Below, piece after piece: positions 17,145 through 25,514 of a DNA stretch of 52,977 bases. Made by a program: the position numbers and the translations under genes. The notes below the pieces were generated by a model. That model was not told the origin of the DNA, did no database searches, and saw nothing but the letters and a program-made list of their open reading frames with translations. The DNA comes from Planctomycetota bacterium. GTDB lineage: Bacteria > Planctomycetota > UBA1135 > UBA2386. The stretch is from NCBI GenBank assembly GCA_020848735.1, contig JADLHO010000165.1, positions 1 through 52,977 of the forward strand. The letters run 5' to 3'. Every line of letters begins with the position of its first letter. Within the stretch, counting starts at the first letter, position 1.

Positions 17145-18065
17145 ATGCAGGTCCTTCTCTGTCGTCCCCGCGGCTTCTGCGCCGGCGTCGAGCGCGCGAT
17201 CGAGGTCGTCGAGAAGGCGCTCGAGAAGTTCGGTGCGCCGATCTACGTGCGTCACGAGATCGTCCACAACAAGGTGGTGGTCGACACCCTGCGCCGGAAG
17301 GGTGCGGTCTTCGTCGAGGAGCTGAAGGACGTCCCCGAGGGCGCCCACGTGATCTTCTCCGCGCACGGGGTCGCTCCCGACGTCTTCGACGAGGCGGCCC
17401 GCCTGCGGCTCACGAAGATCGACGCGACCTGTCCGCTCGTGACCAAGGTGCATGCCGAGGCGCGGCGCTTCGCGCAGCAGGGCGTGACGATCCTGCTGAT
17501 CGGGCACAAGGAGCACGTCGAGGTCGTCGGCGTGGTCGGCGAGGCTCCGGAGCGCACGATCGTCGTCTCCACGCCGGCCGATGCCGAGCGCGTGGTCGTG
17601 CCCGATCCCGAGCGCGTCGGCGTGCTCACCCAGACGACGCTGTCCGTCGACGAGATGGGGGCGGTGATGAACGTCCTGCGACGGCGCTTTCCCAAGCTGC
17701 GCACGCCTCGCAAGGAGGACATCTGCTACGCGACGACCAATCGCCAGATGGCGGTCAAGGCGCTCGAGGGGCGCGTGGAGCTCTGGCTCGTGATCGGCGA
17801 TCCGACGAGTTCGAACAGCAATCGGCTGCGCGAGATCGCGGCGGCGCAGGGCGTGCCGGCCTACCTGCTGCTCGGTCCCGAGCAGCTGCAACCCGAGTGG
17901 CTCCGCGGCGTGGCGACGATCGGCGTGACCTCGGGCGCGTCGACTCCCGAGGTGAGCGTCGCACGGGTCGTCGATCGCCTGCGCGAGCTGGGCGCGACGC
18001 GCGTGGACGAGGTCGAAGGCGTGCGGGAGACGGTGGAGTTCACGCTGCCGGTGGAGCTGCGATGA
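17145..18065 (+). CDS. ispH: 4-hydroxy-3-methylbut-2-enyl diphosphate reductase
   Basis: Last enzyme of the non-mevalonate isoprenoid pathway, reducing HMBPP to IPP and DMAPP with an oxygen-sensitive iron-sulfur cluster. The 306-residue length fits the family. All three cluster cysteines are present: C12 in RGFCAGV, C96 in DATCPLV and C194 in DICYATTNRQ. Substrate histidines H41 (EIVHNK), H74 (SAHG) and H124 (HKEH) and the SSNSNRL substrate loop are also present. The start at ATG 17145 is set by the universal MQVLLCRPRGFC opening; no Shine-Dalgarno is visible. It is followed by nadE through a 16-codon frame with overlaps at both ends. Confidence 0.97.
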   Translation: MQVLLCRPRGFCAGVERAIEVVEKALEKFGAPIYVRHEIVHNKVVVDTLRRKGAVFVEELKDVPEGAHVIFSAHGVAPDVFDEAARLRLTKIDATCPLVTKVHAEARRFAQQGVTILLIGHKEHVEVVGVVGEAPERTIVVSTPADAERVVVPDPERVGVLTQTTLSVDEMGAVMNVLRRRFPKLRTPRKEDICYATTNRQMAVKALEGRVELWLVIGDPTSSNSNRLREIAAAQGVPAYLLLGPEQLQPEWLRGVATIGVTSGASTPEVSVARVVDRLRELGATRVDEVEGVRETVEFTLPVELR

Positions 18066-18112
18066 GCGCGCGTCGCGACGGCGCGCCCACCCGAGGGAGG
18101 CCCTCGCGGTGA
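18062..18112 (+). CDS. Possible 16-codon linker frame between ispH and nadE
   Basis: An ATG overlapping the ispH stop (ATGA) opens a frame MSARRDGAPTRGRPSR whose TGA overlaps the nadE GTG start (GTGA). Both overlaps are the type used for translational coupling. The frame also contains the nadE ribosome-binding site GGGAGG at 18095-18100. It may be a coupling leader, or chance in an AT-poor region. Confidence 0.3.
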   Translation: MSARRDGAPTRGRPSR

Positions 18113-19776
18113 AGGTCGCGATCTGCCAGATCGATCCCACGGTCGGCGACTTCGGTGGCAACCGCCGCAAGATCCTCGCGGCCGCGATCGAGGCCCGCCG
18201 GCAGGGCGCGAGCTGGGCGCTCTTCTCCGAGCTCGCGATCTGCGGCTATCCGCCCGAGGACCTGCTCCTCCGCGAGACCTTCCTCGCCGCGCACGATGCC
18301 GCGCTCGCGGAGCTCGCCGATCATCTGCCGCCGGACCTGCCGGTCCTCGTCGGATGCCTCGAGCGCAACGTCGCGGCGAAGGAGAACGGCGGACGGGCGC
18401 TGCACAACGCCGCCGCGCTCTGCGAGGACGGCATCGCGCGCATCGTCGCGCGCAAGTCGCTGCTGCCGACCTACGACATCTTCGACGAGGAGCGGTACTT
18501 CGAGGCCTGGACGAAGCCCGAGCGCAACGTCGTGGAGATCGGCGGACGGCGCTTCGGCGTGACGATCTGCGAGGACGCCTGGAACGACGCGGCCTTCTTC
18601 GCGCAGCGCATCTACTCGCTCGATCCGGTCGCGAGGCTCGCGGCGGCGGGCGTCGACGCGATCGTGAACCTCTCGGCGAGTCCGTGGAATCGCCGGGAGC
18701 GCGAGGGCAAGGAGCGCTTCCGACACCGCATGCTGCTCGCCGCGGCGCGACGCCATGGGCTGCCGGTCCTGTTCTGCAATCAGACCGGTGGCAATGTCGG
18801 CTTCCAGTTCGACGGGGGCTCGATGGCCCTCGGTCCCGACGGCATCGCGTTCGAGCCGCGCTTCTTCGAGGAAGGCGTCTTCCTCGTCGATCTCGATGCG
18901 AGCTGGCCGCTCGAGCTTGCGGGTCGTCCGCTCGTCGAGATGCAGTACCTCGCGCTGCGTCAGGGCATCGCGGCCTACTGTCGCAAGTTCGGCTTCCGCG
19001 AGCTCGTCATCGGGCTCTCGGGTGGTATCGACAGCGCCCTCGTCGCGACGCTCGCCGTCGATGCGGTGGGTGCGGCGAACGTCACGGGCCTCGCGATGCC
19101 CTCGGCCTTCAGCAGCGAGCACAGCCTCGTCGATGCGCGCGCGCTGGCCCGCAATCTCGGCATCCGCCTGCTGGAGATCCCGATCCACGGCCCCGTCGCC
19201 GCGTTCGCGGACGCGCTCGCGAAGACCTTCGAGGGCACGTCGCCCGGGGTCGCCGAGGAGAACCTGCAGGCGCGTACCCGCGGCACGCTGCTCATGGCGT
19301 ACGCGAACAAGTTCGGCGCGCTGCTGCTGACGACCGGCAACAAGAGCGAGTGCGCGGTCGGCTATTGCACGCTCTACGGCGACATGAACGGCGCGCTCGC
19401 GCCGATCGCCGACCTCTGGAAGACCGAGGTCTGGGAGATGGCGCGCTGGATCAACCGCGACGGCGAGCGCATCCCCGTCGCCTCGATCGAGAAGCCGCCC
19501 TCGGCCGAGCTCCGGCCGGGCCAGCTCGACACCGACAGCCTGCCGCCGTACCCCGTCCTCGACCCGGTGCTGCGCATGCTCGTGGAGGAGGAGCGCCCCG
19601 TGGGTGAGGTCTCCGCCGCGCTCGGCATGCCCGTCGACGAGGTCGATGCCCTGTTCCGCAAGGTGCAGCTCGCCGAGTTCAAGCGCTTCCAGTACGCGCC
19701 GACGCTGCGCATCTCGGAGCGCTGCTGGGATGGCCGTCGCGTGCCGGTGAGCCATCGCTTCCTCACCGAGCGCTGA
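18109..19776 (+). CDS. nadE: Glutamine-hydrolysing NAD+ synthase
   Basis: Makes NAD+ from nicotinic acid adenine dinucleotide using ATP and ammonia from glutamine. At 555 residues it is the two-domain form. The N-terminal nitrilase-type glutaminase has the triad E41 (SELAICGY), K116 (RKSLLP) and C154 (TICEDAW). The C-terminal synthetase has the PP-loop LSGGIDSA at 303-310, then TTGNKSECAVGYCTLYGDM and an IADLWKTEVW helix. The start is GTG 18109 with GGGAGG eight bases before. It follows ispH closely, so the two are probably cotranscribed. A stem-loop begins at its stop codon. Confidence 0.97.
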   Translation: MKVAICQIDPTVGDFGGNRRKILAAAIEARRQGASWALFSELAICGYPPEDLLLRETFLAAHDAALAELADHLPPDLPVLVGCLERNVAAKENGGRALHNAAALCEDGIARIVARKSLLPTYDIFDEERYFEAWTKPERNVVEIGGRRFGVTICEDAWNDAAFFAQRIYSLDPVARLAAAGVDAIVNLSASPWNRREREGKERFRHRMLLAAARRHGLPVLFCNQTGGNVGFQFDGGSMALGPDGIAFEPRFFEEGVFLVDLDASWPLELAGRPLVEMQYLALRQGIAAYCRKFGFRELVIGLSGGIDSALVATLAVDAVGAANVTGLAMPSAFSSEHSLVDARALARNLGIRLLEIPIHGPVAAFADALAKTFEGTSPGVAEENLQARTRGTLLMAYANKFGALLLTTGNKSECAVGYCTLYGDMNGALAPIADLWKTEVWEMARWINRDGERIPVASIEKPPSAELRPGQLDTDSLPPYPVLDPVLRMLVEEERPVGEVSAALGMPVDEVDALFRKVQLAEFKRFQYAPTLRISERCWDGRRVPVSHRFLTER

Positions 19777-19809
19777 GAGCCCGAGAGAGAATCCATGGTA
19801 CGGGCTCTC
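19775..19809 (+). terminator. Stem-loop at the end of nadE
   Basis: GAGAGCCCG at 19775-19783 pairs perfectly with CGGGCTCTC at 19801-19809, a nine-pair stem with a 17-base loop that begins inside the nadE stop codon. No U-run follows, so termination is plausible rather than certain. Confidence 0.5.
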
Positions 19810-19821
19810 AGATGCTTGCTG

Positions 19822-19841
19822 GTGGCCGCATCCGCGGCCAC
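19822..19841. terminator. Short perfect hairpin between nadE and the repeat
   Basis: GTGGCCGC pairs with GCGGCCAC around the four-base loop ATCC. It is the middle of three consecutive hairpins after nadE and touches the 46-bp repeat copy B. Confidence 0.45.
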
Positions 19842-19879
19842 GCAGAGGTCGAGAGACGGATCGTCTCTCAACCTCTGAG
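19834..19879 (-). repeat. Hairpin repeat element, copy B
   Basis: A 46-bp element matching copy A at 12199-12244 when read on the minus strand. On the plus strand CAGAGGT-C-GAGAGACG, loop GAT, then CGTCTCTC-A-ACCTCTG forms a 16-position stem with a single mismatch at 19843-19877. The two copies differ at several positions, some of which keep pairing. It lies between nadE and the secreted protein gene at 20003. The rest of that 226-base gap holds a RBS-like GAGAGAAG before the ATG and nothing else clear. Confidence 0.75.
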
Positions 19880-20002
19880 CGCGTGCGCAGGATCGCGCGC
19901 GTCCACCGTGGCGGTGGACGATTGCGGATTCGACACGTTCGCCGTGCGCCCCCGCCCGCCCGCGCATGCCGCGCGGGTCGAGATCCGAGAGAAGCACAGC
20001 TC

Positions 20003-21055
20003 ATGAAGACCCAATCCCTGTTCCTCGTCGCCGCCCTGATCGCTCCGCTCGCCGCGCAGTCCGGACCGGGCGCCTCGACCTCGACCGACTACGGGGTGCT
20101 CGCCGGCGACGGCGCGAGCACGACCCTCGACAGCGAAGCGGTGAACACCGCGATCGGCCGCGGCCTCTCGGTCCGCGCGGCGATCGGCGCGGCCAACACC
20201 CGTCCGGGTGCCGTCGCCGGCACGCTCGTCGCGCCGGCCGGCGTCGGTCGCCCCGGCATGCCGGGCGCAGGTCGTGGCCTCCGCGTGCAGGAGCACGGCG
20301 CGATCGAGACGACGGATCCCAATGCCACGCTCTCCTGCGGGACCTCGGCGAGCGCACCGGGCGCCGCGACGCCGACGCAGGGCGCGCACAGCGTCGCGAT
20401 GCACTTCGCGGTCGCGGCGAACACCGGCGGCAACGTGCTGATCGCCTGGGAAGCGCGCGAGTCGACCGGGGCGAGCATCGCGGGAAGCGTCGACGTCGAC
20501 GGCGACGGCACCGCGGACTGGACCGGAACCGGCGCGGCGAACGATCGGCAGTCCGTGCCGGTGACCGCCGGCGCGCAGGGCATCACGATCACGATCACGA
20601 CGAACGGTTCGGCCTCGGTGACGGGTGCCGGTCGCGCTGCCTACCAGGCCGCGCTCTCGGTCGTCTTCGTGCCGTCGCCCGCCGGCCTGAGCTGCACGTG
20701 GACGAGCTTCGGCCCGCAGTGCGTCGGCTCGCTCGCAGGTGCCGATGCGGCGCACCCGCGCGGCATCGCCCTCACCCTCGACGTGCGCGGTGCGACGCCG
20801 AGCACGCACGGCTTCCTCGTCGTCGGCACGCAGGCGGCGAGCCCGTCGCCGCTGCCGGGCAACCTCTGCAACCTGCTCGTCGATCGGCAGCGCAGCCACT
20901 TCGCCGGCGGCTTCCGCACCGATGCGAACGGCGATGCGACGCTGCAGCTCGTCGTCCCGGCGCGGGCGTTCACGATCGACATGCAGGCGTTGAGCTTCGA
21001 CCGCGCGCAGCAGGCGATCGGTTCGACCAACGGGTTGAACCTCGTCTGCCGCTGA
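20003..21055 (+). CDS. Secreted beta-rich protein with planctomycete-type C-terminal module
   Basis: A 350-residue exported protein of unknown role. Residues 1-18 form a signal peptide (FLVAALIAPLAAQ). The mature protein is rich in Ala, Gly, Thr and Ser, with calcium-loop-like DVDGDGTADW at about 167-176 and little charge. It ends in a module recognisable in neighbouring secreted proteins: a FLVVGTQ strand, a DANGDATLQLVVP strand, and a last stretch MQALSFDRAQQ...STNGLNLV. Such modules are widespread in secreted Planctomycetota proteins and are uncharacterised. ATG 20003 has GAGAGAAG eight bases upstream. Its stop is 13 bases from the convergent epimerase gene. Confidence 0.75.
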   Translation: MKTQSLFLVAALIAPLAAQSGPGASTSTDYGVLAGDGASTTLDSEAVNTAIGRGLSVRAAIGAANTRPGAVAGTLVAPAGVGRPGMPGAGRGLRVQEHGAIETTDPNATLSCGTSASAPGAATPTQGAHSVAMHFAVAANTGGNVLIAWEARESTGASIAGSVDVDGDGTADWTGTGAANDRQSVPVTAGAQGITITITTNGSASVTGAGRAAYQAALSVVFVPSPAGLSCTWTSFGPQCVGSLAGADAAHPRGIALTLDVRGATPSTHGFLVVGTQAASPSPLPGNLCNLLVDRQRSHFAGGFRTDANGDATLQLVVPARAFTIDMQALSFDRAQQAIGSTNGLNLVCR

Positions 21056-21068
21056 CGGTCGCGGGTCC

Positions 21069-21965
21069 TCACGCGCGCAGCAGACGGCGCAGCGCCGGCT
21101 CGAGCTCGCGGTCCGCGAAGCGGAAGCCGGCCTGCTCGAGCCGCTCCGGCACGACGCGCTGACTCGTGAGCAGCAGCGCGTCCGCCATCTCGCCGAGCGC
21201 GAGCCGCAGCGCGAAGGCCGGTGCCGGCAGCCAGACCGGTCGCCGCAGCACGCGGCCGATCGTGTGCGCGAACTCCGCGTTGCGGCAGGGGGTCGGCGAC
21301 ACGGCGTTGCACACGCCGCGCAGCGCGTCGTCGACCAGCGCGCGCTCGATGACGGCGACGAGGTCGTCGAGGGTGATCCAGCTCATCCACTGGCGACCCG
21401 AGCCCGTGCGTCCACCGGCGAAACAGCGGAACGGCAACACGAGCTTGCCGAGCGCGCCGCCCTCCCGCGCGAGCACGACGCCGATGCGGAGCAGCACGCG
21501 CCGCACGCCGAGGCCGTCGAGCGTCGCGCTCGCGGCTTCCCACTCCGCGCTCAGCTCGGCGAGGAAGCCGCGCCCCGGCTCGCTCTGCTCGGTGAGCGTC
21601 TCGTCGAGGCGGTCGCCATAGATGCCGATCGCCGAGGCGCCGACGAAGACCTTCGGCGGGCGTGCGAGACGCGCGAGGCCGTTCGCGAGCAGGAGCGTGC
21701 CTGCGACCCGGCTCGAGCGGAGGCGTTCCTTGCGCGCCGCGGTCCATCGCCCCGCGGCGATGTTCTCGCCGGCGAGGTGCACGACGGCGTCCGCACCTTC
21801 GCATCCGGGGTGATCGAAGCGTCCGCTGTCGGGGTCCCAGAGCACACCGCGGCCGGGTCCGGAGTCATGGCGGACGAGCGCCACGACGTCGTGGCCGGTC
21901 GCGCGCAGCCGCGCGACGAGGGCGCGGCCGACCAGTCCCGACGATCCCGAGACGAGGATCCTCAT
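21069..21965 (-). CDS. TIGR01777-type NAD(P)-binding epimerase
   Basis: A 298-residue short-chain dehydrogenase-fold protein. It opens MRILVSGSSGLVGRAL with a GSSGLVG nucleotide-binding loop. The family blocks WDPDSG, VVHLAGENIA, KVFVGASAIGIYGD and QWMSWITLDDLV are in order, and the C-terminal R-Q-x-V-P-E-R-L-x-x-A-G-F phrase is typical. Relatives include YfcH and plant SulA/GC1-like proteins linked to cell or plastid division; the reaction is unknown. Its ATG overlaps the stop of the carboxypeptidase gene (ATGA), so they are coupled. Confidence 0.92.
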   Translation of the reverse strand: MRILVSGSSGLVGRALVARLRATGHDVVALVRHDSGPGRGVLWDPDSGRFDHPGCEGADAVVHLAGENIAAGRWTAARKERLRSSRVAGTLLLANGLARLARPPKVFVGASAIGIYGDRLDETLTEQSEPGRGFLAELSAEWEAASATLDGLGVRRVLLRIGVVLAREGGALGKLVLPFRCFAGGRTGSGRQWMSWITLDDLVAVIERALVDDALRGVCNAVSPTPCRNAEFAHTIGRVLRRPVWLPAPAFALRLALGEMADALLLTSQRVVPERLEQAGFRFADRELEPALRRLLRA

Positions 21966-23578
21966 CGCAGCGCGAGTCCGTCGAGGCGCGCGAGATGGAA
22001 GACCGGGTGCGCCCCGGCTTCGCCTTCGCGGGCGATGCGCGTCTGGTCGGCGAAGAACTCCCAGGTCGCGAGGCCGTCCTCGCTCTCGGGTTCGAGGAGC
22101 TGCGCGGCGAGGCGCGCCAGAGCCTGGCGGCTCGGCACGATGACCGTGCCGGTGGGCAGCGTGCGCGAGGCGTCGTGCCAGTCGCCGCGCAGCTTCAGCG
22201 TGCGGTGACCCTGGAACGGGCGCGCGGCGCGATCGCCGGAGCTCGGCACGAAGGCGCGCAGTTCGCCGGTCCACGGCTCCGCGAGCTCGCGGAACTCGAT
22301 GCCGTGAGCCCGCAGGTTCGCGACGACGGCGGCACTCGGCGACTCGATCGCCCAGCCGCCGGCCGGCAGCGGACGCGAGGCACGCGAGACGAAGCGCGTG
22401 CGGATCGTCATCGCGCGTCGCTCGAACTCGGTCCTGCGGACGAGGCGCGTGCTGCCGCCCTCGCCCGGGACCTGGTCCCAGGTGCCCATGAGGACCTCGC
22501 CCGGCTCGCCCTCGGCGAGCACGGTGTCCCAGCGGAAACCCGGCTCGATCCGGCCCTCGAGGCCGCGGCGGTCCGCTGCGGCGCAGAGCGCGATCAGCTC
22601 GGGACGATCGGCGACGAGCGTGTGGAGGGTCTCGAGCACGAAGGCGCGCGTGCTGCGCACGCGCACCTCGAAGGGGTCGTACGCGTAGGCCTCGGAGAGC
22701 ACGCCGATCCGATTGCGCAGGCCGATGTAGTTCGTCAGGTAGCGCGGCGTGTGGTCGAACGAGGCCCAGGCCGGCGTCCCGCGGCCCTCGAGGTTGCCGT
22801 AGTCGAACGAGCGGAAACCGTGACGCTCGAGCAGTCGGGCGCGCGCCGCGGGGATCAGCTCCTGGCGTGCGTAGTGATCGAGCGCCTCGTCGACGTTCGT
22901 GCACATCGACGTCGCATACGTGACGTGATAGCCGTGCGGCGAGCCGTTGGTCGTGTGGAGGTCGAACACGACGTGCGGATCGAAATCGCGGAGCAGCGAG
23001 AGCAGGGCCCGGAACTCCGCGGACTCGGCCTTCACGCAGTCGCGGTTCAGATCGAGGCCGCGCTCGTTCTCGCGGCGTCCCATGCCCGCGACCGGACCGT
23101 TCTGCCCCGAGCGGTTCTTCGGATCGACGGCCTCGTTGCCGTCGACGTTGTAGTTGGGCACGAAGCGCAGCTCGCACGCCGGCGTGATGTCCGCGTGCTC
23201 GCCGTAGGCGATCTCACGCAGCAGGATCTGCACGGCCTCCTTCCCGCACACCTCGCCGGCGTGGATGTTCGCGACGACCAGCACGCGGAGCAGCGGGTCC
23301 GCATCGGTGGCCTCCCGCGACGGCGGCACGCGCACGACGACGAGGTCGCGGCCGGCCTCGCTCTTCCCGAAGCTGCCGAACTCGAGCCGGCCCGGCGGGG
23401 CGCTCTCGGCGAGTGCCGCGAAGAACGCGTCGAGGTCGGCCGCGGTGGCGGTCGCCACGAAGCCGCTGCGTTCGGCGACGGTGACGGGCCGGGGTGGCGT
23501 CGCCTCGCGGCGCTGCGCGCGGACGGGGTGTGCGACGAGGAGCGCGGCGAGAAGGGCGAGGGCGAGGACCGCACGCAT
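21962..23578 (-). CDS. Secreted M14-family zinc carboxypeptidase
   Basis: A 538-residue exported metallopeptidase. Residues 1-22 are a signal peptide. Zinc ligands are H106 and E109 in NIHAGEV and H208 in DLHTTNG, spaced as in M14. Substrate-carboxylate residues are suggested by NERGLDLNRD at 171-180, and the catalytic glutamate by LSEAYAYDPFE near 295-304. The 200 residues after the peptidase domain are beta-rich, ending with an FFADQTRIAREGEAGAHPV stretch, and probably form accessory domains. It removes C-terminal or cell-wall peptide residues outside the cytoplasm. The gene is coupled to the epimerase gene downstream; 65 bases separate it from the upstream phosphatase-fold gene. Confidence 0.9.
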   Translation of the reverse strand: MRAVLALALLAALLVAHPVRAQRREATPPRPVTVAERSGFVATATAADLDAFFAALAESAPPGRLEFGSFGKSEAGRDLVVVRVPPSREATDADPLLRVLVVANIHAGEVCGKEAVQILLREIAYGEHADITPACELRFVPNYNVDGNEAVDPKNRSGQNGPVAGMGRRENERGLDLNRDCVKAESAEFRALLSLLRDFDPHVVFDLHTTNGSPHGYHVTYATSMCTNVDEALDHYARQELIPAARARLLERHGFRSFDYGNLEGRGTPAWASFDHTPRYLTNYIGLRNRIGVLSEAYAYDPFEVRVRSTRAFVLETLHTLVADRPELIALCAAADRRGLEGRIEPGFRWDTVLAEGEPGEVLMGTWDQVPGEGGSTRLVRRTEFERRAMTIRTRFVSRASRPLPAGGWAIESPSAAVVANLRAHGIEFRELAEPWTGELRAFVPSSGDRAARPFQGHRTLKLRGDWHDASRTLPTGTVIVPSRQALARLAAQLLEPESEDGLATWEFFADQTRIAREGEAGAHPVFHLARLDGLALR

Positions 23579-23643
23579 GCGTGCGGATGATCGGGCGTGG
23601 CCCTCGCGGTTGCGAGCGTGCCCGAGCCGTCGCGCGAGGATCC

Positions 23644-24882
23644 TCAGCGCAGGTCGAGCCACACGAGGCGGTGGTCGGAGACCCGCACGAGTTCCGCATC
23701 GGGTTGGTCGGGAGCGGGCCAGAACACGCCGCCGTCGACGGTCCGCAGGGTGCGACCGGGCAGGACGTAGTCGCTGCGCAGGTTGCCCGGGCCCTTCGTG
23801 TCGTCGAAGTCGGCGGTGTCGGCGTCGGGCGAGGAGAGATGGAGCGCGTTCTTGCCGCCGTCGATGCGCGCCGCCTCGATGCCGCCGACGCTGCGGGGGA
23901 TGAAGCTCGCGTCGATCCGCGGGTGCGCGAGCAGCGCGCGCACCGGAGAGCCGAACGAGTCCCCGTCGTTGGGATCGCAATTGAGATCGCCACAGAGGAC
24001 GAACATCGCGCCCGGTGGCAGTCCACCCGCCACGCCGGCGTCGTCGACGAGCCACGGTGCGTCGGTCGCGGTGAGGAACTCCGACCAGAAGCGCAGCTCG
24101 TCGTGGTTGCGGCGGCCGTTGCGGTCCTCGTCGCCGTCGAACACGGGCGGCGTGGGATGGCTGACGAGCAGGTGGAGCGTGCGGCCGTCGGGGAGATGCA
24201 CGGGCACGTCGACGTGGTTCTTCGACGAGAGCCGCAGTGCCGCCTGGGCCTCGGTCGAGAAGAAGTCCGGCGGGATCGCATGGCCCGGCATCGCCGACCA
24301 GGGCAGGTGCCGGAAGCTGCGGATCGACGCGGTCTCGATGGGGTGCCGCGAGAGGATCGCGAAGCCGTACTGCCCGGGATGGTGGCCGAAGCCGAAGGCG
24401 TCGCCCGGGCCCCCGCGTCTGCCGTCGCCATCGAGGTCGAAGTCGGAGCTCTCGCCCGTGTTCGTCGGGGCGGACCAGCGGTGTGGGTACTCGATCGGAG
24501 TCCCGCCGTGCTGCGGCTTCGCGAGGTAGCGCGAACGGAAGAGGTCGAGCGCGACGTCGGCAGGATCGAAGTCGAACTCCTGCAGCACGAGGATGTCGGG
24601 GCGCACGCGTTGGACGATCGCGGCGACGGCCGAGGCGTGGGCGCTGCCCGCCGCGAGCTCGTTCACGAGTTGGGTCGCGCCGTCCCGGCTCAGCGAGGCG
24701 TTGAAGGTCGCCACGCGGATCGCCGGTGCGGCGAACGCGGCGTGCTCTCGCGGCGTCCGGCAGGCGCCGGCGAGCAGGGCGATGGCGAGCAGGGCGATGG
24801 CGAGCAGGGCGACGGTGAGCAGGGAAGGCAGGGCGAGCGAAGGGCGTCGGGTCGCGTGGCGAGGACGGGCGGAGTCGGGCAT
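23644..24882 (-). CDS. Endonuclease/exonuclease/phosphatase-family lipoprotein
   Basis: A 412-residue predicted lipoprotein; the lipobox LLAGAC lies near residues 36-41 after an unusually repetitive hydrophobic core. The mature protein shows the EEP fold: IRVATFNAS, DILVLQEFDF with the metal-binding glutamate, LLVSHPTPP, CGDLNCDPNDGD and the C-terminal SDHRLVWLDLR histidine motif. A DLDGDGRRGGPGD loop and a DEDRNGRRNHDEL loop look like calcium sites. It probably hydrolyses phosphodiester or phosphomonoester bonds (nucleic acid or lipid head groups) outside the cell. It starts seven bases after the HD-protein stop, so they are cotranscribed. Confidence 0.88.
   Translation of the reverse strand: MPDSARPRHATRRPSLALPSLLTVALLAIALLAIALLAGACRTPREHAAFAAPAIRVATFNASLSRDGATQLVNELAAGSAHASAVAAIVQRVRPDILVLQEFDFDPADVALDLFRSRYLAKPQHGGTPIEYPHRWSAPTNTGESSDFDLDGDGRRGGPGDAFGFGHHPGQYGFAILSRHPIETASIRSFRHLPWSAMPGHAIPPDFFSTEAQAALRLSSKNHVDVPVHLPDGRTLHLLVSHPTPPVFDGDEDRNGRRNHDELRFWSEFLTATDAPWLVDDAGVAGGLPPGAMFVLCGDLNCDPNDGDSFGSPVRALLAHPRIDASFIPRSVGGIEAARIDGGKNALHLSSPDADTADFDDTKGPGNLRSDYVLPGRTLRTVDGGVFWPAPDQPDAELVRVSDHRLVWLDLR
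24771..24824. repeat. Tandem 15-bp repeat in a signal-peptide coding region
   Basis: The unit CGAGCAGGGCGATGG occurs twice exactly, a third time with one change (GACGG), and a fourth partial copy follows (TGAGCAGGG). On the minus strand it encodes repeated LLAIA in the hydrophobic core of the lipoprotein signal peptide. Copy-number change would alter signal length without a frameshift. Confidence 0.9.
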
Positions 24883-24889
24883 GGCCGGT

Positions 24890-25447
24890 TCAGGAGCTCT
24901 CGTCGAGTTCGCGCAGGGCGCGCTCGAGGTTGCGCTTCGCGCGGGACTCGAGGCGCGCACCCCAGCTCGTCGTGTAGATGCGTTCGCGTGCGAGCATCGC
25001 CTCGAGGAAGCGTCTGCGGCTCGCGTGGAACGTCTCGTCGTCGAGGTGCAGGTACTCGACGCGGATGTGGAGCGCGTTGCGCTGGAAGATCTCCCAGGTC
25101 TCGGAGAGGGGCTCGAGGTCGAGATCGACGACGCCGCGCGACTCGTCGATGCTCGGCACGTGTCGCTTGGTGTCGAGAACGATGCGCTCGACGAGCGCGA
25201 CGCTCCGCTCCGGCCAGCCGAGCGCGGCGAGTTGCGCGCGGGCGAGGGCGGCGCTGCGCTCCTCGTTGTCCTGGCGATGCTGGTCGTAGATCGCATCGTG
25301 GAACCAGATCGCCGCGATCTGTTCGTCGGTCAGCGCGTGCTGGCGGCCGAGCCAGAGCATGTGCGCCGGATGCTCGAGGCCGTGGTAGCGGCGGTGCGGC
25401 TCGCAGTAGCGGCGCGTCAGGTCGAGGAGCGGCAGGAGTGCGGGCAT
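24890..25447 (-). CDS. HD-domain metal-dependent phosphohydrolase
   Basis: A 185-residue cytoplasmic protein. H22 in YHGLEH, H50-D51 in IWFHDAIYD and a later aspartate near 109-111 (VVDLDLE) form an HD metal site. The YHGLEHPAHM and FHDAIYD wording matches the family annotated as predicted metal-dependent HD hydrolases, usually about 180-220 residues. Substrate unknown; probably a nucleotide or small phosphoester. It is the first gene of an operon with the phosphatase-fold lipoprotein. A good sigma-70-like promoter, TTGCGG-N17-CAGAGT, lies upstream. Confidence 0.88.
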   Translation of the reverse strand: MPALLPLLDLTRRYCEPHRRYHGLEHPAHMLWLGRQHALTDEQIAAIWFHDAIYDQHRQDNEERSAALARAQLAALGWPERSVALVERIVLDTKRHVPSIDESRGVVDLDLEPLSETWEIFQRNALHIRVEYLHLDDETFHASRRRFLEAMLARERIYTTSWGARLESRAKRNLERALRELDESS

Positions 25448-25464
25448 CGTTGCGAAGGGCGGCC

Positions 25465-25493
25465 ACTCTGCGCCGCGCACCGGCGCGCCGCAA
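25465..25493 (-). promoter_or_regulatory. Sigma-70-like promoter of the HD-hydrolase operon
   Basis: On the minus strand TTGCGG (25488-25493) and CAGAGT (25465-25470) are separated by exactly 17 bases and lie 17 bases before the ATG at 25447. The same TTGCGG-17 arrangement precedes the gene at 45073. Confidence 0.5.
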
Positions 25494-25514
25494 GCGCGGC
25501 GCGGGCGCGGTCCA

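Noticed and set aside
13790..18112. A very long open frame on the plus strand, antisense to the symporter and YHS genes
   Set aside because: In DNA this GC-rich stop codons are rare in alternative frames. The frame is rich in Arg, Ala, Glu, Asp and His without family motifs and lies over well-recognised genes.
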